The notes: a model not told the origin generated them from the letters alone. Shown: positions 55,012 to 64,000, counted from the first letter of the stretch. The stretch: 64,000 nt of DNA from an uncultured Gemmata sp. (GCA_937924775.1 CALDUT010000019.1:83903-147902), one strand, 5' to 3'. Made by a program: numbers and translations.

Positions 55012-55905
55012 ATGCGTCTACGCGGCATTATCCCCCCCGTTGTTACCCCCTTCACCGCGGATCAGGAACTCGATCTCGCAAACCTGAGAACACACATCGA
55101 CTTTCTGATCAATCATGGGGTCCACGGCATTTTCGTATTGGGGACCACCGGTGAGTTTTACGCCCTTGATGAAGCGGAAAAACAGCGGATCGTGGCGGAA
55201 GCCGTGGCCCAGGGGGGTCAGCGCTTGCCCGTCTACGCAGGGACGGGAGCCGAAACCACCCGCGAAGTGCTGCGGCTGACCCGAATGGCCGAACGCGAAG
55301 GTGCGGTGGGGGTTTCGGTCATAACGCCCTATTTCATTAAACCCACCCAAGCCGAGCTATTCGACCACTTCCGCCGTGTGGCGGAGAGTACCCCCTTGCC
55401 GGTGGTGCTGTACAACAATCCGGCCACCTGCGGCGGGTTGAGCATTGAGCCGGAAACCGTGGCTCGGCTCGCGGAAATTCCCAATATCATTGGGATCAAG
55501 GATTCATCCGGCGACTTGCAGAATACAATTGAAATCCTCCGTCAAACCCCGCGGGAGAAGTTCAGCGTCTTGAACGGTCGGGATACGCTGATTCTGGCGG
55601 CTTTGCAAGCGGGGGCGCACGGGGCGATACCTGCATCCTGCAATATTGCCCCGGAGTTGTGCGTAGGCATTTACGAATCGTTCGTTGCGGGGAAACTGGA
55701 GGCCGCTGAGCAATTCCAATCCCGACTGCACCCGGTGCGGATGGCCATGAGCCTTGGCACGGGTAATAGCGCCGTCAAAGAGGCGATGGCGTTGCTTGGC
55801 CGCAGTGCTGGACCGATGCGTTGGCCCATCGCCCCATTCGGAGACGCTCAACGAGCGAAATTGCGAGCCAGTCTCGAGAAAGCCGGATTGTTACCCAACG
55901 GATAG
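55012..55905 (+). CDS. DapA/N-acetylneuraminate-lyase family aldolase
   Basis: The 297-residue TIM-barrel protein has GIIPPVVTPFTAD, VLGTTGEFYALDEAEK, the Tyr of YNNPATCGG and the Schiff-base Lys of IIGIKDSSGD. It aligns with dihydrodipicolinate synthase over its length. True DapA enzymes have a YNVPxRT block whose Arg binds the carboxylate; here the block reads YNNPATC, so that Arg is replaced. The substrate may be another alpha-keto acid aldol (sugar-acid type) rather than aspartate semialdehyde. No lysine-pathway gene is adjacent. Family certain, reaction uncertain. Confidence 0.85.
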   Translation: MRLRGIIPPVVTPFTADQELDLANLRTHIDFLINHGVHGIFVLGTTGEFYALDEAEKQRIVAEAVAQGGQRLPVYAGTGAETTREVLRLTRMAEREGAVGVSVITPYFIKPTQAELFDHFRRVAESTPLPVVLYNNPATCGGLSIEPETVARLAEIPNIIGIKDSSGDLQNTIEILRQTPREKFSVLNGRDTLILAALQAGAHGAIPASCNIAPELCVGIYESFVAGKLEAAEQFQSRLHPVRMAMSLGTGNSAVKEAMALLGRSAGPMRWPIAPFGDAQRAKLRASLEKAGLLPNG

Positions 55906-56017
55906 CCTCCGCTCGGCCGTTTGCCAAGTTTTCTCCTGCAAAACGTAAAAGGGTCTGTGTTCGAGTGCAGCACCCTTTGGTTCAGTGGCTTTGTTTCAGT
56001 GGCTTTTTGTTCTAGGA

Positions 56018-57718
56018 CTAGGGCACATCGACGTTTTCTTTGGCGGCCCATTCGCGGAGCATCTTCATACCGCGAACATTGATCTGCCGCACCCGTTCTT
56101 TGGTGATGCCAAAGTGCTGCCCGATTTGTTCGAGCGTCATTTCCTCGCAACCATCCAGGCCCGTCCGCATGCGAATGACTTCGCGGGTCCGGGCGTCGAG
56201 GTGTTCGAGCAAGCGGTTGACGCGAGCCCGGGCGGCATCGGCTTGAGCCAGCACTTCTTGTTCGTCGGTACGAACATCGGCTTTGGCTTCAAACAGTTCG
56301 TCGTGCCCGGTCATGTAACGCTGTTTGTGGGTTTTGGCATCGGGAATCGACCGGGCGAAGTTTTTCATGATCGCCCAGGTGGCATAAGTGCTGAACTTAT
56401 TGCCCCGCGAATAGTCGAACTTCTCGACGGCTCGCATCAGGGACAGGTTGCCGTCGCTGACCAAATCGTCGATGTTTTCGCCCATGGCGAGCTTTTGCTT
56501 CGCCTGAGCGTAGACCAGTCGTTGGTTGCAGTTGATGAGCAGGTCCCGGCATTCACGAATGCCTTCTTGTAGTTCCTCGATTTTCATCAGATCCGCCACT
56601 TTGGCTTTGGCGGGATCGAGCGATTGTTGCAGTTTGTGCAGTTGGTATTTGAGGAAGTTCATTTTGCGGAACAAGTGCTGTTCTTGTTCCTTGGTCAAAA
56701 GCGGCCACTCATACAAGTGGGCCATGTGCGCGGGCACATCTTTGGGCGGGCTTTTGGCGGCCCGTTTGGCTTCAAATTCGGCTTTGCCCGGCATTTCCGC
56801 GAGGATGATCGCTTCGCGGGCAGGGTCATCAAACTCGGGATTGTAGATGAAATCTACCGGGGTGCGCACCAATTCCTTGGCCCGCACTTCATTCACGACG
56901 CGATACATGCTCGATCGTGTCCGGTTGAATCGTTTGGCTATGCTCGTCACGGTATCCCCCGTGGGTTTGGCGTTCTTAAGGTCGATCTCGTGTTGGCGTT
57001 TCGCCAAATACATCTCCTGTTTGGTGGAATCGCTCAACGGACCAGTAATAGTGGGAAACAAAGCGCAATCGGGGTGATTGCGATCGAAGTTCTTGATGGT
57101 ATAACGAACCGCTTCCGGGCTCCGGCCCAAGCGGGCCGCGATCTGACGACTGACTTCCGTGAGTGTCTTACCGCTTTCCCGCAGTTCGCGGGCCAAACGG
57201 ATGATTTCTTCCTTCTCCGTGTCGCTCAGATGACTGAAACGCGAACCTTTCTCGACAAGGACTTTGTGTTCGGCCAAAAACTTCTCCACCGCCGCCGCGG
57301 GAAACCCCAACTGACTGCGGCCATTCACTTTTATCCGCCGTGCCGTCAAGCCTTTCACCCGCCAGCGGGAAATCGTCTTAGTGGATACATTGAATCGCTT
57401 GCTGACTTCCTCCAACGTGAGCATCGGTTCCACCGTCTGCTCCGCCGGAACCGCTGGCAACGATCGTTCCAGACGGCGAATGAACAGTTCCAAATCGTGC
57501 CGGAGTTCCTCACCACGAATGCACAAGTCCGCGTATGCCTCGGACCGATAATCCGTGAGCCGGTAGCAGACATACTGATACGGGTACGCCTTGTAGGGCT
57601 CAATTTCGCCCAAAAGCTTCTGCGCATTGGCGATCTGTGTCTGCCGACGCGCGGTCGGGGCATAGCGGGTTTGTTGTTCGGTTAGCTCCTTCAGGGCTGT
57701 GATCTTGAACTCGCTCAC
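56018..57718 (-). CDS. Sigma-70-family factor with N-terminal helix-turn-helix modules
   Basis: GTG 57718 follows a strong GGGAGGAG site. Of 566 residues, the C-terminal 230 carry the sigma regions: sigma2 (about 395-460, with LMRAVEKFDYSRGNKFSTYA and TWAIMKNFARSIPD) and sigma4 (about 505-560, REVIRMRTGLDG, LEQIGQHFGITKERVRQI). The N-terminal part is unusual: a MerR/excisionase-like HTH (about 100-148, LTLEEVSKRFNVSTKTISRW), a second HTH-like helix pair (about 185-210, EVSRQIAARLGRSPEAVRYT) and a third (about 255-280, VTSIAKRFNRTRSSMYRVV). Region 1.1 is absent. It is probably an alternative sigma factor with extra DNA contacts. A palindrome lies about 70 bases upstream. No anti-sigma gene is adjacent. 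Confidence 0.88.
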   Translation of the reverse strand: MSEFKITALKELTEQQTRYAPTARRQTQIANAQKLLGEIEPYKAYPYQYVCYRLTDYRSEAYADLCIRGEELRHDLELFIRRLERSLPAVPAEQTVEPMLTLEEVSKRFNVSTKTISRWRVKGLTARRIKVNGRSQLGFPAAAVEKFLAEHKVLVEKGSRFSHLSDTEKEEIIRLARELRESGKTLTEVSRQIAARLGRSPEAVRYTIKNFDRNHPDCALFPTITGPLSDSTKQEMYLAKRQHEIDLKNAKPTGDTVTSIAKRFNRTRSSMYRVVNEVRAKELVRTPVDFIYNPEFDDPAREAIILAEMPGKAEFEAKRAAKSPPKDVPAHMAHLYEWPLLTKEQEQHLFRKMNFLKYQLHKLQQSLDPAKAKVADLMKIEELQEGIRECRDLLINCNQRLVYAQAKQKLAMGENIDDLVSDGNLSLMRAVEKFDYSRGNKFSTYATWAIMKNFARSIPDAKTHKQRYMTGHDELFEAKADVRTDEQEVLAQADAARARVNRLLEHLDARTREVIRMRTGLDGCEEMTLEQIGQHFGITKERVRQINVRGMKMLREWAAKENVDVP

Positions 57719-57786
57719 CGGCTCCTCCCGGTGGCGGGATGGAACCCGCCAATTATTGGGTTGATGACAGAACACCATCTGAACAT

Positions 57787-57802
57787 CGGAACACTTGTTC
57801 CG
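57787..57802. promoter_or_regulatory. Operator-like inverted repeat upstream of the sigma gene
   Basis: CGGAACA and TGTTCCG are exact inverted repeats around two bases, about 70 bases before the sigma-factor start. This fits a dimeric regulator site, possibly for the sigma protein's own HTH modules (inference). Confidence 0.4.
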
Positions 57803-58503
57803 CGTGGTACGATGCTTTGAACTAACTCTATGTTGCTATTCGCGACGCCGTGTCGCGAGTTTTGGAATTTTGCGCCCGCACTTAGGAATACCACTATTGC
57901 GAGCGCCTCTTACCAGGATTGGCGAGAGGGTATCCGACTTGTCCGAATTCCTATTATTAGATACGCCTCTGGCCGTCCCAGGTTCGCATCGTTTCGCACA
58001 ATTGGTATCTTTGTGATAAATGAGACGATCATTGGGTAGGTTCTCGACTCCTTGGCACACTGGCGTGGCACTGTACCGGCTATGCAGTTCGCGGACCAAA
58101 TCCGACAGAATACTCCCGGAAAACCGTCTTTCTAAGCCTAAGTCGATATATTACAAGAATTTGAGCTATAAGACGTCACTGAGTCCGGCTGTTTGGATCT
58201 CCGGGATGATGTCAGAACCAATTGAGATAAAAGTTCACTCGAATGGCTCCTGAACTTCTTTTTTTCAATCCGTGCCGGCTCATTTCTGATGATCCATTAA
58301 AATCGTTAGAATTTACCCAAATTCATTAACCATCAAAGTTTGTGCACTTCATGGTTCGAACGCGGCGGGCTCCCAACTTGGGGCCCGATCCGTTCCCCAG
58401 CGGCGCTAAGATACATAGGATTTGGCTTGGGATATTCAGCACCGGAGACCACCTCCTTATGAGATGGACGGCTCAGAAGTCTGATTCTATCAGGACCAGC
58501 ACT
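57803..58503. other. Intergenic region, AT-richer, no supported gene
   Basis: About 700 bases between the divergent sigma factor and secreted-protein genes. Composition is clearly lower in GC than the flanking genes. A hairpin TCGCGAC/GTCGCGA (about 57839-57857) is followed by T-rich sequence. Short frames lack ribosome sites and family resemblance. It may contain a long regulatory leader or eroded sequence. Confidence 0.5.
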
Positions 58504-59859
58504 ATGCATTCCGCTTGGAGCCGAATCTTCATTTTAGTGATGATCGTTCTTGGGATTACCTCCCCGCCCGTTCAGGCCGAAGATTTTCTCCTTGCGGAAC
58601 CTTTCCAGGAGGGTCATACCTCACGCGTCGAGATCAAAGTCAAGGTGAGTGGGAGGTTGTCCATCCCTTCAACCGAAAAGGGGAAAGCAGCACAACCGGT
58701 GCCCCTCGTCGGCACGAGCCGCGCAATTTATGACGAACGCCTGCTACCACCCGACGATCCGGATCTCATCAAAACGGTGCGTATGTACCGGGCTTTGGAG
58801 CTGGAGCGGACTTTGGGCAGCGTGAAGCAAGAAGCGGGCCTGCGCCCGTCGGTTCGGCGATTGGTAATTATCAAAAGCGGTGATCGGAAGGCCCCATTTT
58901 CCCCCGACGGCCCCCTGACATGGGGCGAAATCGATCTCATCCGCACGGAAGTTTTGAATCCCGCCCTCATTCCTGGGCTGCTGCCTGCCCAACCGGTAAG
59001 CCCCGGGGCCTCGTGGAAGGCTTCCGCTGCCGCCATCCGGGAACTGACCGATATGGAACAGATCGAGGAGGGGGATCTCACGGTCGAATTGGTCGGTATC
59101 GCCAAACCCGCGGGGCAAAACTGGGCCCGTCTCCGCCTTCGGGGCACGGTCCGGGGGGTCAATGAAGATGGCCCCAACCGTCAGAAATTCGACGGTACGG
59201 CCTATTTTGATCTGCAACTGCGAATGCTCACCTACCTATCCCTCAAAGGAACCAAAGAACTTCTCGACGGGCGTGGTGAAACCGTGGGGGTCGTCGAGGG
59301 GCTTTTTACCATGACCCGTTCCCCTGTCGGGCAGATGCCGGCAGAACTCTCGGATGCGTCCCTGCGGGATCTGGACCTGAAGCCTGGCCCTGAAAATACG
59401 CTTCTTCTCTACGACAATCCCGACTTGGGTATCCGCTTGTTGCACCCCCGCGGCTGGCGTATCGGTGCGGTTCAGGGCCGCCAGGTCACGCTCGACCATG
59501 CTCGCGGTGCCGGCCTGTTGCTGACCATCGAACCGGCTTCCCAAGTACCGACCGCGGACGATTATCTGAAAGAAGCCTTAGCATATTTCGATAAGCAGAA
59601 AGCGACCGTGACCGCCACCGAGAAACCCACCCGTGTTCGCGAAACCCCAATCACCCTCGACCGCTTTGCCATCGCCGCGACCCTGGGGAAAAATGCCATA
59701 CGGATTGAATATGCCGTTCTAAAACAAACCGACGGCGGTATCACCGTGGCCGCGACCCTCCCGGCCGATGCGGAGGAATTGCGTTCCGAGGTTGATCGGA
59801 TTGTGCGAAGTTTAAGCGTGACCAAAAAAATTGAGGTCACCGCGGAAGCCAAGAAATAG
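58504..59859 (+). CDS. Secreted protein of unknown function
   Basis: ATG 58504 is preferred (AGGA 9 bases upstream, followed by the signal SRIFILVMIVLGITSPPVQA), though ATG 58459 is possible. The mature part of about 425 residues is beta-rich: a region of RVEIKVKVSGRL and VELVGIAKPAGQNWARLRLR type, then KFDGTAYFDLQLRMLTYLSL, resembling lipoprotein-type beta-sandwiches. The last 130 residues (LGIRLLHPRGWRIGAVQGRQ to RIVRSLSVTKK) match the general form of PsbP/LpqN-like domains that open with a 'hPxgW' motif. No enzyme motif is seen. The gene stands alone and glgA follows after 157 bases. Confidence 0.55.
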   Translation: MHSAWSRIFILVMIVLGITSPPVQAEDFLLAEPFQEGHTSRVEIKVKVSGRLSIPSTEKGKAAQPVPLVGTSRAIYDERLLPPDDPDLIKTVRMYRALELERTLGSVKQEAGLRPSVRRLVIIKSGDRKAPFSPDGPLTWGEIDLIRTEVLNPALIPGLLPAQPVSPGASWKASAAAIRELTDMEQIEEGDLTVELVGIAKPAGQNWARLRLRGTVRGVNEDGPNRQKFDGTAYFDLQLRMLTYLSLKGTKELLDGRGETVGVVEGLFTMTRSPVGQMPAELSDASLRDLDLKPGPENTLLLYDNPDLGIRLLHPRGWRIGAVQGRQVTLDHARGAGLLLTIEPASQVPTADDYLKEALAYFDKQKATVTATEKPTRVRETPITLDRFAIAATLGKNAIRIEYAVLKQTDGGITVAATLPADAEELRSEVDRIVRSLSVTKKIEVTAEAKK

Positions 59860-60016
59860 CGCACAATACCAGGAAAAGACGATTTCCGGCCATCCCCGGG
59901 ATGGATGGATAAACCACCTGTTCCGGCGGCCTGGTGTCCGGTTCGAAGAAGGTTGGGGGTAGAGGGACGTCGTCCTGCAAGTTTTCCGTGTCGGAACCGG
60001 GTGAAGGGATTAGGGA

Positions 60017-61522
60017 GTGCCTGTGGCGGTACGGGTTCTGTTGGCCGCAAGTGAGGTGGCGGGGTTCGCAAAGACCGGTGGCTTGGCCGATGTCGCCGCC
60101 GCGTTGCCGCGAGCGTTGGCGAGGCGGGGCAATACCGCCGCGGTAGCTATGCCACTGTACAACGCCTGCCGCCGTTCAGGAGTGCCCATCGAACGTACCG
60201 GGATCGTTTTGCCCGTTCCCAATGGGGATCGTGTTTTGGCCTGTCGCGTCTTCCGCGCCACGTTGCCTGGTTCGAGTGTGCCGATCTTCTTTATCGAGCA
60301 TGCCCCGTACTTTGAACGCGACGACGGTAAAAAACGCGGATTGTACCAAACCATCAACGGCTGGGGCGAAAAAGAAGACTACTGGGATAACGGAGAACGG
60401 TTCGTCTTCTTCAGCCGGTCGATTCTCGAATTGGTCCCCCATTTGGGTTTTGTGCCCGACATCATCCACGCCAACGACTGGCAAACCGGGCTGATTCCGG
60501 TTTATCTGAGCGAATTGTACCGGCAGCAACCGGGCTATCAGCGGATTCGCTCGGTCTTCACGATTCACAACATCGCTTATCAAGGCTCATTTCCGCGGGA
60601 ATTAATGAATTACACCGGCTTGCCCGAGCGGTTGTATAACCCCGCGCAGCTGGAACATTATGGCCTCAATATGCTGCAAGCCGGCGTGGTCTTCGCCGAT
60701 GCAGTCACCACAGTGAGCCCGACATACGCCCGGGAAATTCAAACCGCCGAGTTCGGTTGCGGCTTAGAAGGGTTGCTCAGCAGCTACCACTGGAAGCTGA
60801 CCGGGATCATCAACGGTTGCGACTACACCCATTGGAACCCAGAAACCGACAAGTACATCATCGCCCCCTACAACGCGAAAACCGTATTCGAGAAAAAACC
60901 CCTGTGTAAGGCCGACTTGCAACGGCGATTCCACCTCCCAGAGGATCCGAGCCGCCCGGTGTTGGGCGTGGTGGCCCGGTTGGTCAGTCAAAAGGGGATT
61001 GATCTGATCATCAGTGCCACCCCCGGCTTTATCGATCTGGGTTGTCAGTTGGTGGTCCTGGGGGAGGGCGAGCGGGAATTCCAGAATCAATTGCAGCATC
61101 TGCGCGACCGCTTCCCGGATCGCATCGGCGTTTATTTCGGTTTCAACGAACCGCTAGCCCATGTGATCGAAGCCGGCGCTGACCTCTTTTTGATGCCCAG
61201 CCGTTATGAACCCTGCGGTCTTAACCAACTGTACAGCTTGAAATACGGGACGCCGCCGGTGGTCCGCCTCACGGGAGGCTTGGCAGATACGGTCGTCAAC
61301 GCGACGCTCGAAAACCTCGCCGATGGCCGCGCTACCGGCTTCACCTTCGGCGATTACTCTGCCTATGCCCTCTACGAAACCGTGAAATGGGCACTGACGC
61401 TCTACCGCGACCGCCCCGCCGACTTCCGGCAAATCATCCGCACCGCGATGGCGCAGGATTGGAGTTGGGACCGCAGCGCGGAAGCCTACGAAAAGCTCTA
61501 CCAGCAAATCTTGGGCCGGTAA
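60017..61522 (+). CDS. glgA: Glycogen synthase (ADP-glucose type)
   Basis: GlgA elongates alpha-1,4-glucan from ADP-glucose. The 501-residue GT5 enzyme has the N-terminal AASEVAGFAKTGGLADV with the KTGGL substrate loop, HANDWQTGLIPVYL, TIHNIAYQG, VSPTYAREIQT, a C-terminal GVVARLVSQKGIDLI, the catalytic ESRxE-type region at MPSRYEPCGLNQLYSLKYG and TGGLADTV. The start may be GTG 60017 or GTG 60023, each with a nearby GGGAG or GAAGGG. No other glycogen gene is adjacent; a GT4 glycosyltransferase follows. Confidence 0.96.
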   Translation: MPVAVRVLLAASEVAGFAKTGGLADVAAALPRALARRGNTAAVAMPLYNACRRSGVPIERTGIVLPVPNGDRVLACRVFRATLPGSSVPIFFIEHAPYFERDDGKKRGLYQTINGWGEKEDYWDNGERFVFFSRSILELVPHLGFVPDIIHANDWQTGLIPVYLSELYRQQPGYQRIRSVFTIHNIAYQGSFPRELMNYTGLPERLYNPAQLEHYGLNMLQAGVVFADAVTTVSPTYAREIQTAEFGCGLEGLLSSYHWKLTGIINGCDYTHWNPETDKYIIAPYNAKTVFEKKPLCKADLQRRFHLPEDPSRPVLGVVARLVSQKGIDLIISATPGFIDLGCQLVVLGEGEREFQNQLQHLRDRFPDRIGVYFGFNEPLAHVIEAGADLFLMPSRYEPCGLNQLYSLKYGTPPVVRLTGGLADTVVNATLENLADGRATGFTFGDYSAYALYETVKWALTLYRDRPADFRQIIRTAMAQDWSWDRSAEAYEKLYQQILGR

Positions 61523-61635
61523 TGTCACCAGGACTTGCCCCCAGGCCCACAACTGCCGTTGCTTTCTGGCCCCCCCTTTCGCCACAATCGGGCAAGTATT
61601 ATTCCCACAGGAAGACCATCACGGGGAAGGAACCC

Positions 61636-62892
61636 ATGCGCCGACTTCATGTGGCCGTTGTGGATGAAGAATTGCCGTTTCCCCTCACATCCGGGAAACG
61701 GATTCGTACGTTTCAACTGTTGTCGCGGCTGGCAACGCAGCACCGGGTGAGCGTGTTGTGCCATCGCAACCCGGATCGCGACGAATCCCTCGCCGCAGAA
61801 GAGGCTCTCCGCCATCGAGGTATCGAAACCATCGTGGTCGATCGGGCTATTCCGGCCAAGTCAGGCCCGGGGTTTTATGCCCGCCTGGCGGGAAATCTGC
61901 TGTCCTCTTTGCCCTACTCCGTCGAAACACACACCAGCACGGCCCTGATCCAAGCGGTGCGGGACTATGCCGCGCGTCATTCGGTCGATGTGTGGCATTG
62001 TGAGTGGACACCGTACACGCAAGTTCTCCGCACCGCGTTGGGTCAGCGACTGATCCAGACGCCCTGGTGTGTGATGGCTCACAATGTTGAATCCCAAATT
62101 TGGCGGCGACTCGCCGAGGCGACGGAAAACCCGGCCAAACGTTGGTACATCCGCCAACAATGGCGAAAATTCCAGCGTTTCGAGCGTTGGGCGTATTCTC
62201 ACGCCCCGGCGTGTATCGCCGTCAGCCGGGAGGACGCCGCGCTGATGCGTTTGGAATTTGCCGCCCGCACGGTGTTCGTCGTCGATAATGGCGTCGATGG
62301 AGTTTATTTCCAGCCGACCCGTGACGTGGAACGCCACCCGGCACAAATGTTGTTCCTCGGAAGCTTGGATTGGCGGCCAAATCAGGATGCGGCTGTGATC
62401 TTGCTGGAGGAGATATTGCCAAAAGTGCGCGCGGGTGTGTCAGAAGCGACCGCGATCTTGGTCGGACGCCGCCCACCGGCGTGGCTGGTGGCCAAGGTCC
62501 GGCAAACGCCTGGAGCCGCAATATACCCGGACGTGGCCGATGTGCGGCCGTTCTTGGCCCGATGCGGGTTTCTCATCGTGCCGTTACGCATCGGCGGCGG
62601 CTCGCGGCTGAAGATTCTCGAAGCCCTCGCGTCCGGAACCCCCGTCATCAGTACCCGCATCGGTGCTGAAGGACTGGAACTGGCAGCGAATCGCGACTTA
62701 TTTATCGCCGACAATCACGAAGATTTGGTGAGATGCGCGATCCACGCGATCCGCCATCCCGACACGCTCGCCGAAACCGTGGAATCGGGCCGTCCCCGTG
62801 TCTTGTCCCGCTATTCATGGGATGTTCTGGCCGACCGTCTGAACGATGTCTGGTTGCAAACGGCCCGGTCCCCCCTCCGCCGACCATCCTAA
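61636..62892 (+). CDS. GT4-type glycosyltransferase
   Basis: ATG 61636 follows GGAAGGA and begins the protein (418 residues) with RRLHVAVVDEELPFPLTSGK, the typical opening of sugar transferases of exopolysaccharide gene sets. The GT-B fold shows HNVESQIWRR, VDNGVDGVYFQP, MLFLGSLDWRPNQDA, and the donor-binding GGGSRLKILEALASGTPVIS with the conserved Glu. It probably adds a sugar to a lipid-linked or surface glycan; donor and acceptor are unknown. It lies 113 bases after glgA, perhaps in the same transcript. No signal peptide. Confidence 0.88.
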   Translation: MRRLHVAVVDEELPFPLTSGKRIRTFQLLSRLATQHRVSVLCHRNPDRDESLAAEEALRHRGIETIVVDRAIPAKSGPGFYARLAGNLLSSLPYSVETHTSTALIQAVRDYAARHSVDVWHCEWTPYTQVLRTALGQRLIQTPWCVMAHNVESQIWRRLAEATENPAKRWYIRQQWRKFQRFERWAYSHAPACIAVSREDAALMRLEFAARTVFVVDNGVDGVYFQPTRDVERHPAQMLFLGSLDWRPNQDAAVILLEEILPKVRAGVSEATAILVGRRPPAWLVAKVRQTPGAAIYPDVADVRPFLARCGFLIVPLRIGGGSRLKILEALASGTPVISTRIGAEGLELAANRDLFIADNHEDLVRCAIHAIRHPDTLAETVESGRPRVLSRYSWDVLADRLNDVWLQTARSPLRRPS

Positions 62893-63041
62893 CCCCCTTG
62901 GCACCGCGTTTGCCTTCCCAACTTGGCACGGATGTGTTGAAAAACAAATGTAACAACTGGGAGACAGCAAGCCAAACGCTTGGTTTGTTCGTCGATATAG
63001 TGTCGGTCACTGGAACGTTTCTTTGTTGCGAGGGGTTTTCC

Positions 63042-64000
63042 ATGTTGAAGAAATGGCTGTGGGGCTTACCCGCCTTCGGAGCAGTTGGCCTGGGTGTGGG
63101 GTTGAATAGCCTGTTGGGGGCCAACGAAGCAAAGCAGGATTTGAAGCCGGCGGTGGAGTTGCCCATCACCCGCGTGGTGTTGTTCAACTCCGGTGTCGGC
63201 TACTTTTCTCGCTCTGGCACCATCACCGGTGATGCCCGCGTCGATCTCACCTTCCACGAAACTGACATCAACGACCTGCTCAAAAGCATGGTCCTGGAAG
63301 ACTTTGACAACGGTCACATCAGTGCGGTCAGCTACGACAGTCGCGAGCCGATCGCCCGCACTTTGGCCAGTTTCGCCATCAATCTCAACGGCAACCCGAC
63401 GTTTGCCGACATTCTGTCGCAGATGCGGGGCGAGCGGGTCGAGGTGGCGGTGTCGCCGACGGCGGTCAATCAGCCGGGCAAGCTGGTGGGCACGATTGTG
63501 GGTGTGGAGAAGCAGAAGGTGCCGGCGGGCAACACCACGGTGGATGCCGAGGTGTTGAATCTGTGGTGTGCGGAGGGGATGCGGGCGATCCGAATCACAG
63601 ACATTCAGTCGTTGCGGTTCAGCAACCCGATTATTGAGAGTGAGTTTCGTCGGGCGTTGGAGACGTTGGCGTTATCGCATGACAGTCAGAAGAAATCGGT
63701 GCAGTTGCATTTTGCGGGTCAGGGGGTGCGGCGGGTGCAGGTGGGTTATGTGATGGAGGCTCCAATTTGGAAGACGAGTTATCGGTTGATTTTGTCGGAG
63801 AAGGAGAAGCCGTATTTGCAGGGTTGGGCGATGGTGGAAAATCCGACGGATGAGGATTGGAGCCATGTGAAGATGGCCTTGGTGAGTGGGCGTCCGATCA
63901 GTTTCAAGATGGATTTGTACAATCCGCTGTACATTGATCGACCGACGGTGGAACCAGAATTGTTCGCCTCGCTGCGACCCGTCACCTACAGCGGTGGCTT
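63042..64000 (+). CDS. Secreted DUF4139-type protein (3' end outside window)
   Basis: ATG 63042 follows GAGGGG by 6 bases. The frame runs open to base 64000, so 319 residues are visible and the gene continues. A signal segment (KKWLWGLPAFGAVGLGVGLN) precedes LPITRVVLFNSGVGYFSRSG, the opening of DUF4139-type proteins, and APIWKTSYRLIL with WAMVENPTDEDW is the DUF4139 core (the 'W..sYrl' block). The role is unknown. Codon use changes sharply inside the gene: up to about 63420 most third positions are C, from there to about 63950 G and T dominate (GTG, TTG, CGG), and then C returns. Confidence 0.85.
   Translation, partial: MLKKWLWGLPAFGAVGLGVGLNSLLGANEAKQDLKPAVELPITRVVLFNSGVGYFSRSGTITGDARVDLTFHETDINDLLKSMVLEDFDNGHISAVSYDSREPIARTLASFAINLNGNPTFADILSQMRGERVEVAVSPTAVNQPGKLVGTIVGVEKQKVPAGNTTVDAEVLNLWCAEGMRAIRITDIQSLRFSNPIIESEFRRALETLALSHDSQKKSVQLHFAGQGVRRVQVGYVMEAPIWKTSYRLILSEKEKPYLQGWAMVENPTDEDWSHVKMALVSGRPISFKMDLYNPLYIDRPTVEPELFASLRPVTYSGG

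Noticed and set aside
56624..57685. 353-codon plus-strand open frame opposite the sigma factor
   Set aside because: Sigma regions 2 and 4 are clear on the minus strand; the opposite frame has no supporting features.

Overview
The window is a gene-dense, GC-rich bacterial chromosome segment, most probably from a planctomycete of the Gemmataceae. This rests on several signals together: a DUF1559 pseudopilin-like protein, a leucine-rich-repeat protein with the short N-terminal domain typical of Gemmata-type genomes (TIGR02996-like), many secreted enzymes with twin-arginine signals, a SPINDLY-type TPR glycosyltransferase, DUF3500 and PQQ-propeller proteins, very large signal peptidases, and a sigma factor with extra helix-turn-helix modules. 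No rRNA, CRISPR array, prophage or intact insertion sequence was seen.

Layout. 1-7 kb: a tubulin/FtsZ-like protein cut by the window start, thiC under a TPP riboswitch, an outer-membrane barrel protein and an unrecognised protein with a vWA-like C-terminal half. 7-18 kb: SGNH hydrolase, FkbM methyltransferase, a solitary nuoD, a PQQ propeller protein, a four-ACT aspartokinase, a secreted lipoprotein-sorting-like protein, a Tat-exported Gfo/Idh/MocA oxidoreductase, a possible small RNA with a clean terminator, decayed coding debris and a DUF3500 protein. 18-30 kb: tRNA-Lys(CTT), glmS, a TPR glycosyltransferase, rpsR, an LRR protein, a cobalamin riboswitch leading into a DUF1559 gene, agmatine deiminase, a single-domain response regulator, rluB and pyrK. 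30-33 kb: a TPR protein divergent from an ExeA-like ATPase and a CpsD-like protein with a damaged P-loop, then an amidohydrolase.

33.8-44 kb is a minus-strand run of eight tightly packed genes: lepA, two giant lepB paralogues, ybgC, an ExbB/TolQ-like channel, an ExbD/TolR-like protein, a second two-TM ExbD-like protein and an 830-residue membrane-anchored GTPase. The ybgC-tolQ-tolR order recalls the Tol-Pal operon, but no TolA, TolB or Pal follows; a GTPase takes their place. With the tubulin-like and vWA-like proteins at the window start, this is the best candidate for an undescribed system, possibly envelope remodelling or division in a lineage without canonical FtsZ. That role is inference.

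44-64 kb: two tandem TlpA-like thioredoxins, a Flp pilin, ilvD, a glycolate-oxidase pair (glcD, glcE) with a decayed FHA/HD-GYP gene between them, a purple-acid-phosphatase-like protein, two secreted proteins sharing an unnamed repeat module, a dapA-like aldolase, the unusual sigma factor, a secreted protein of unknown function, glgA, a GT4 glycosyltransferase and a DUF4139 protein cut by the window end.

Start codons were chosen from Shine-Dalgarno spacing, signal peptides and family N-termini. Functions come from recognising family motifs by eye; no database search was run.
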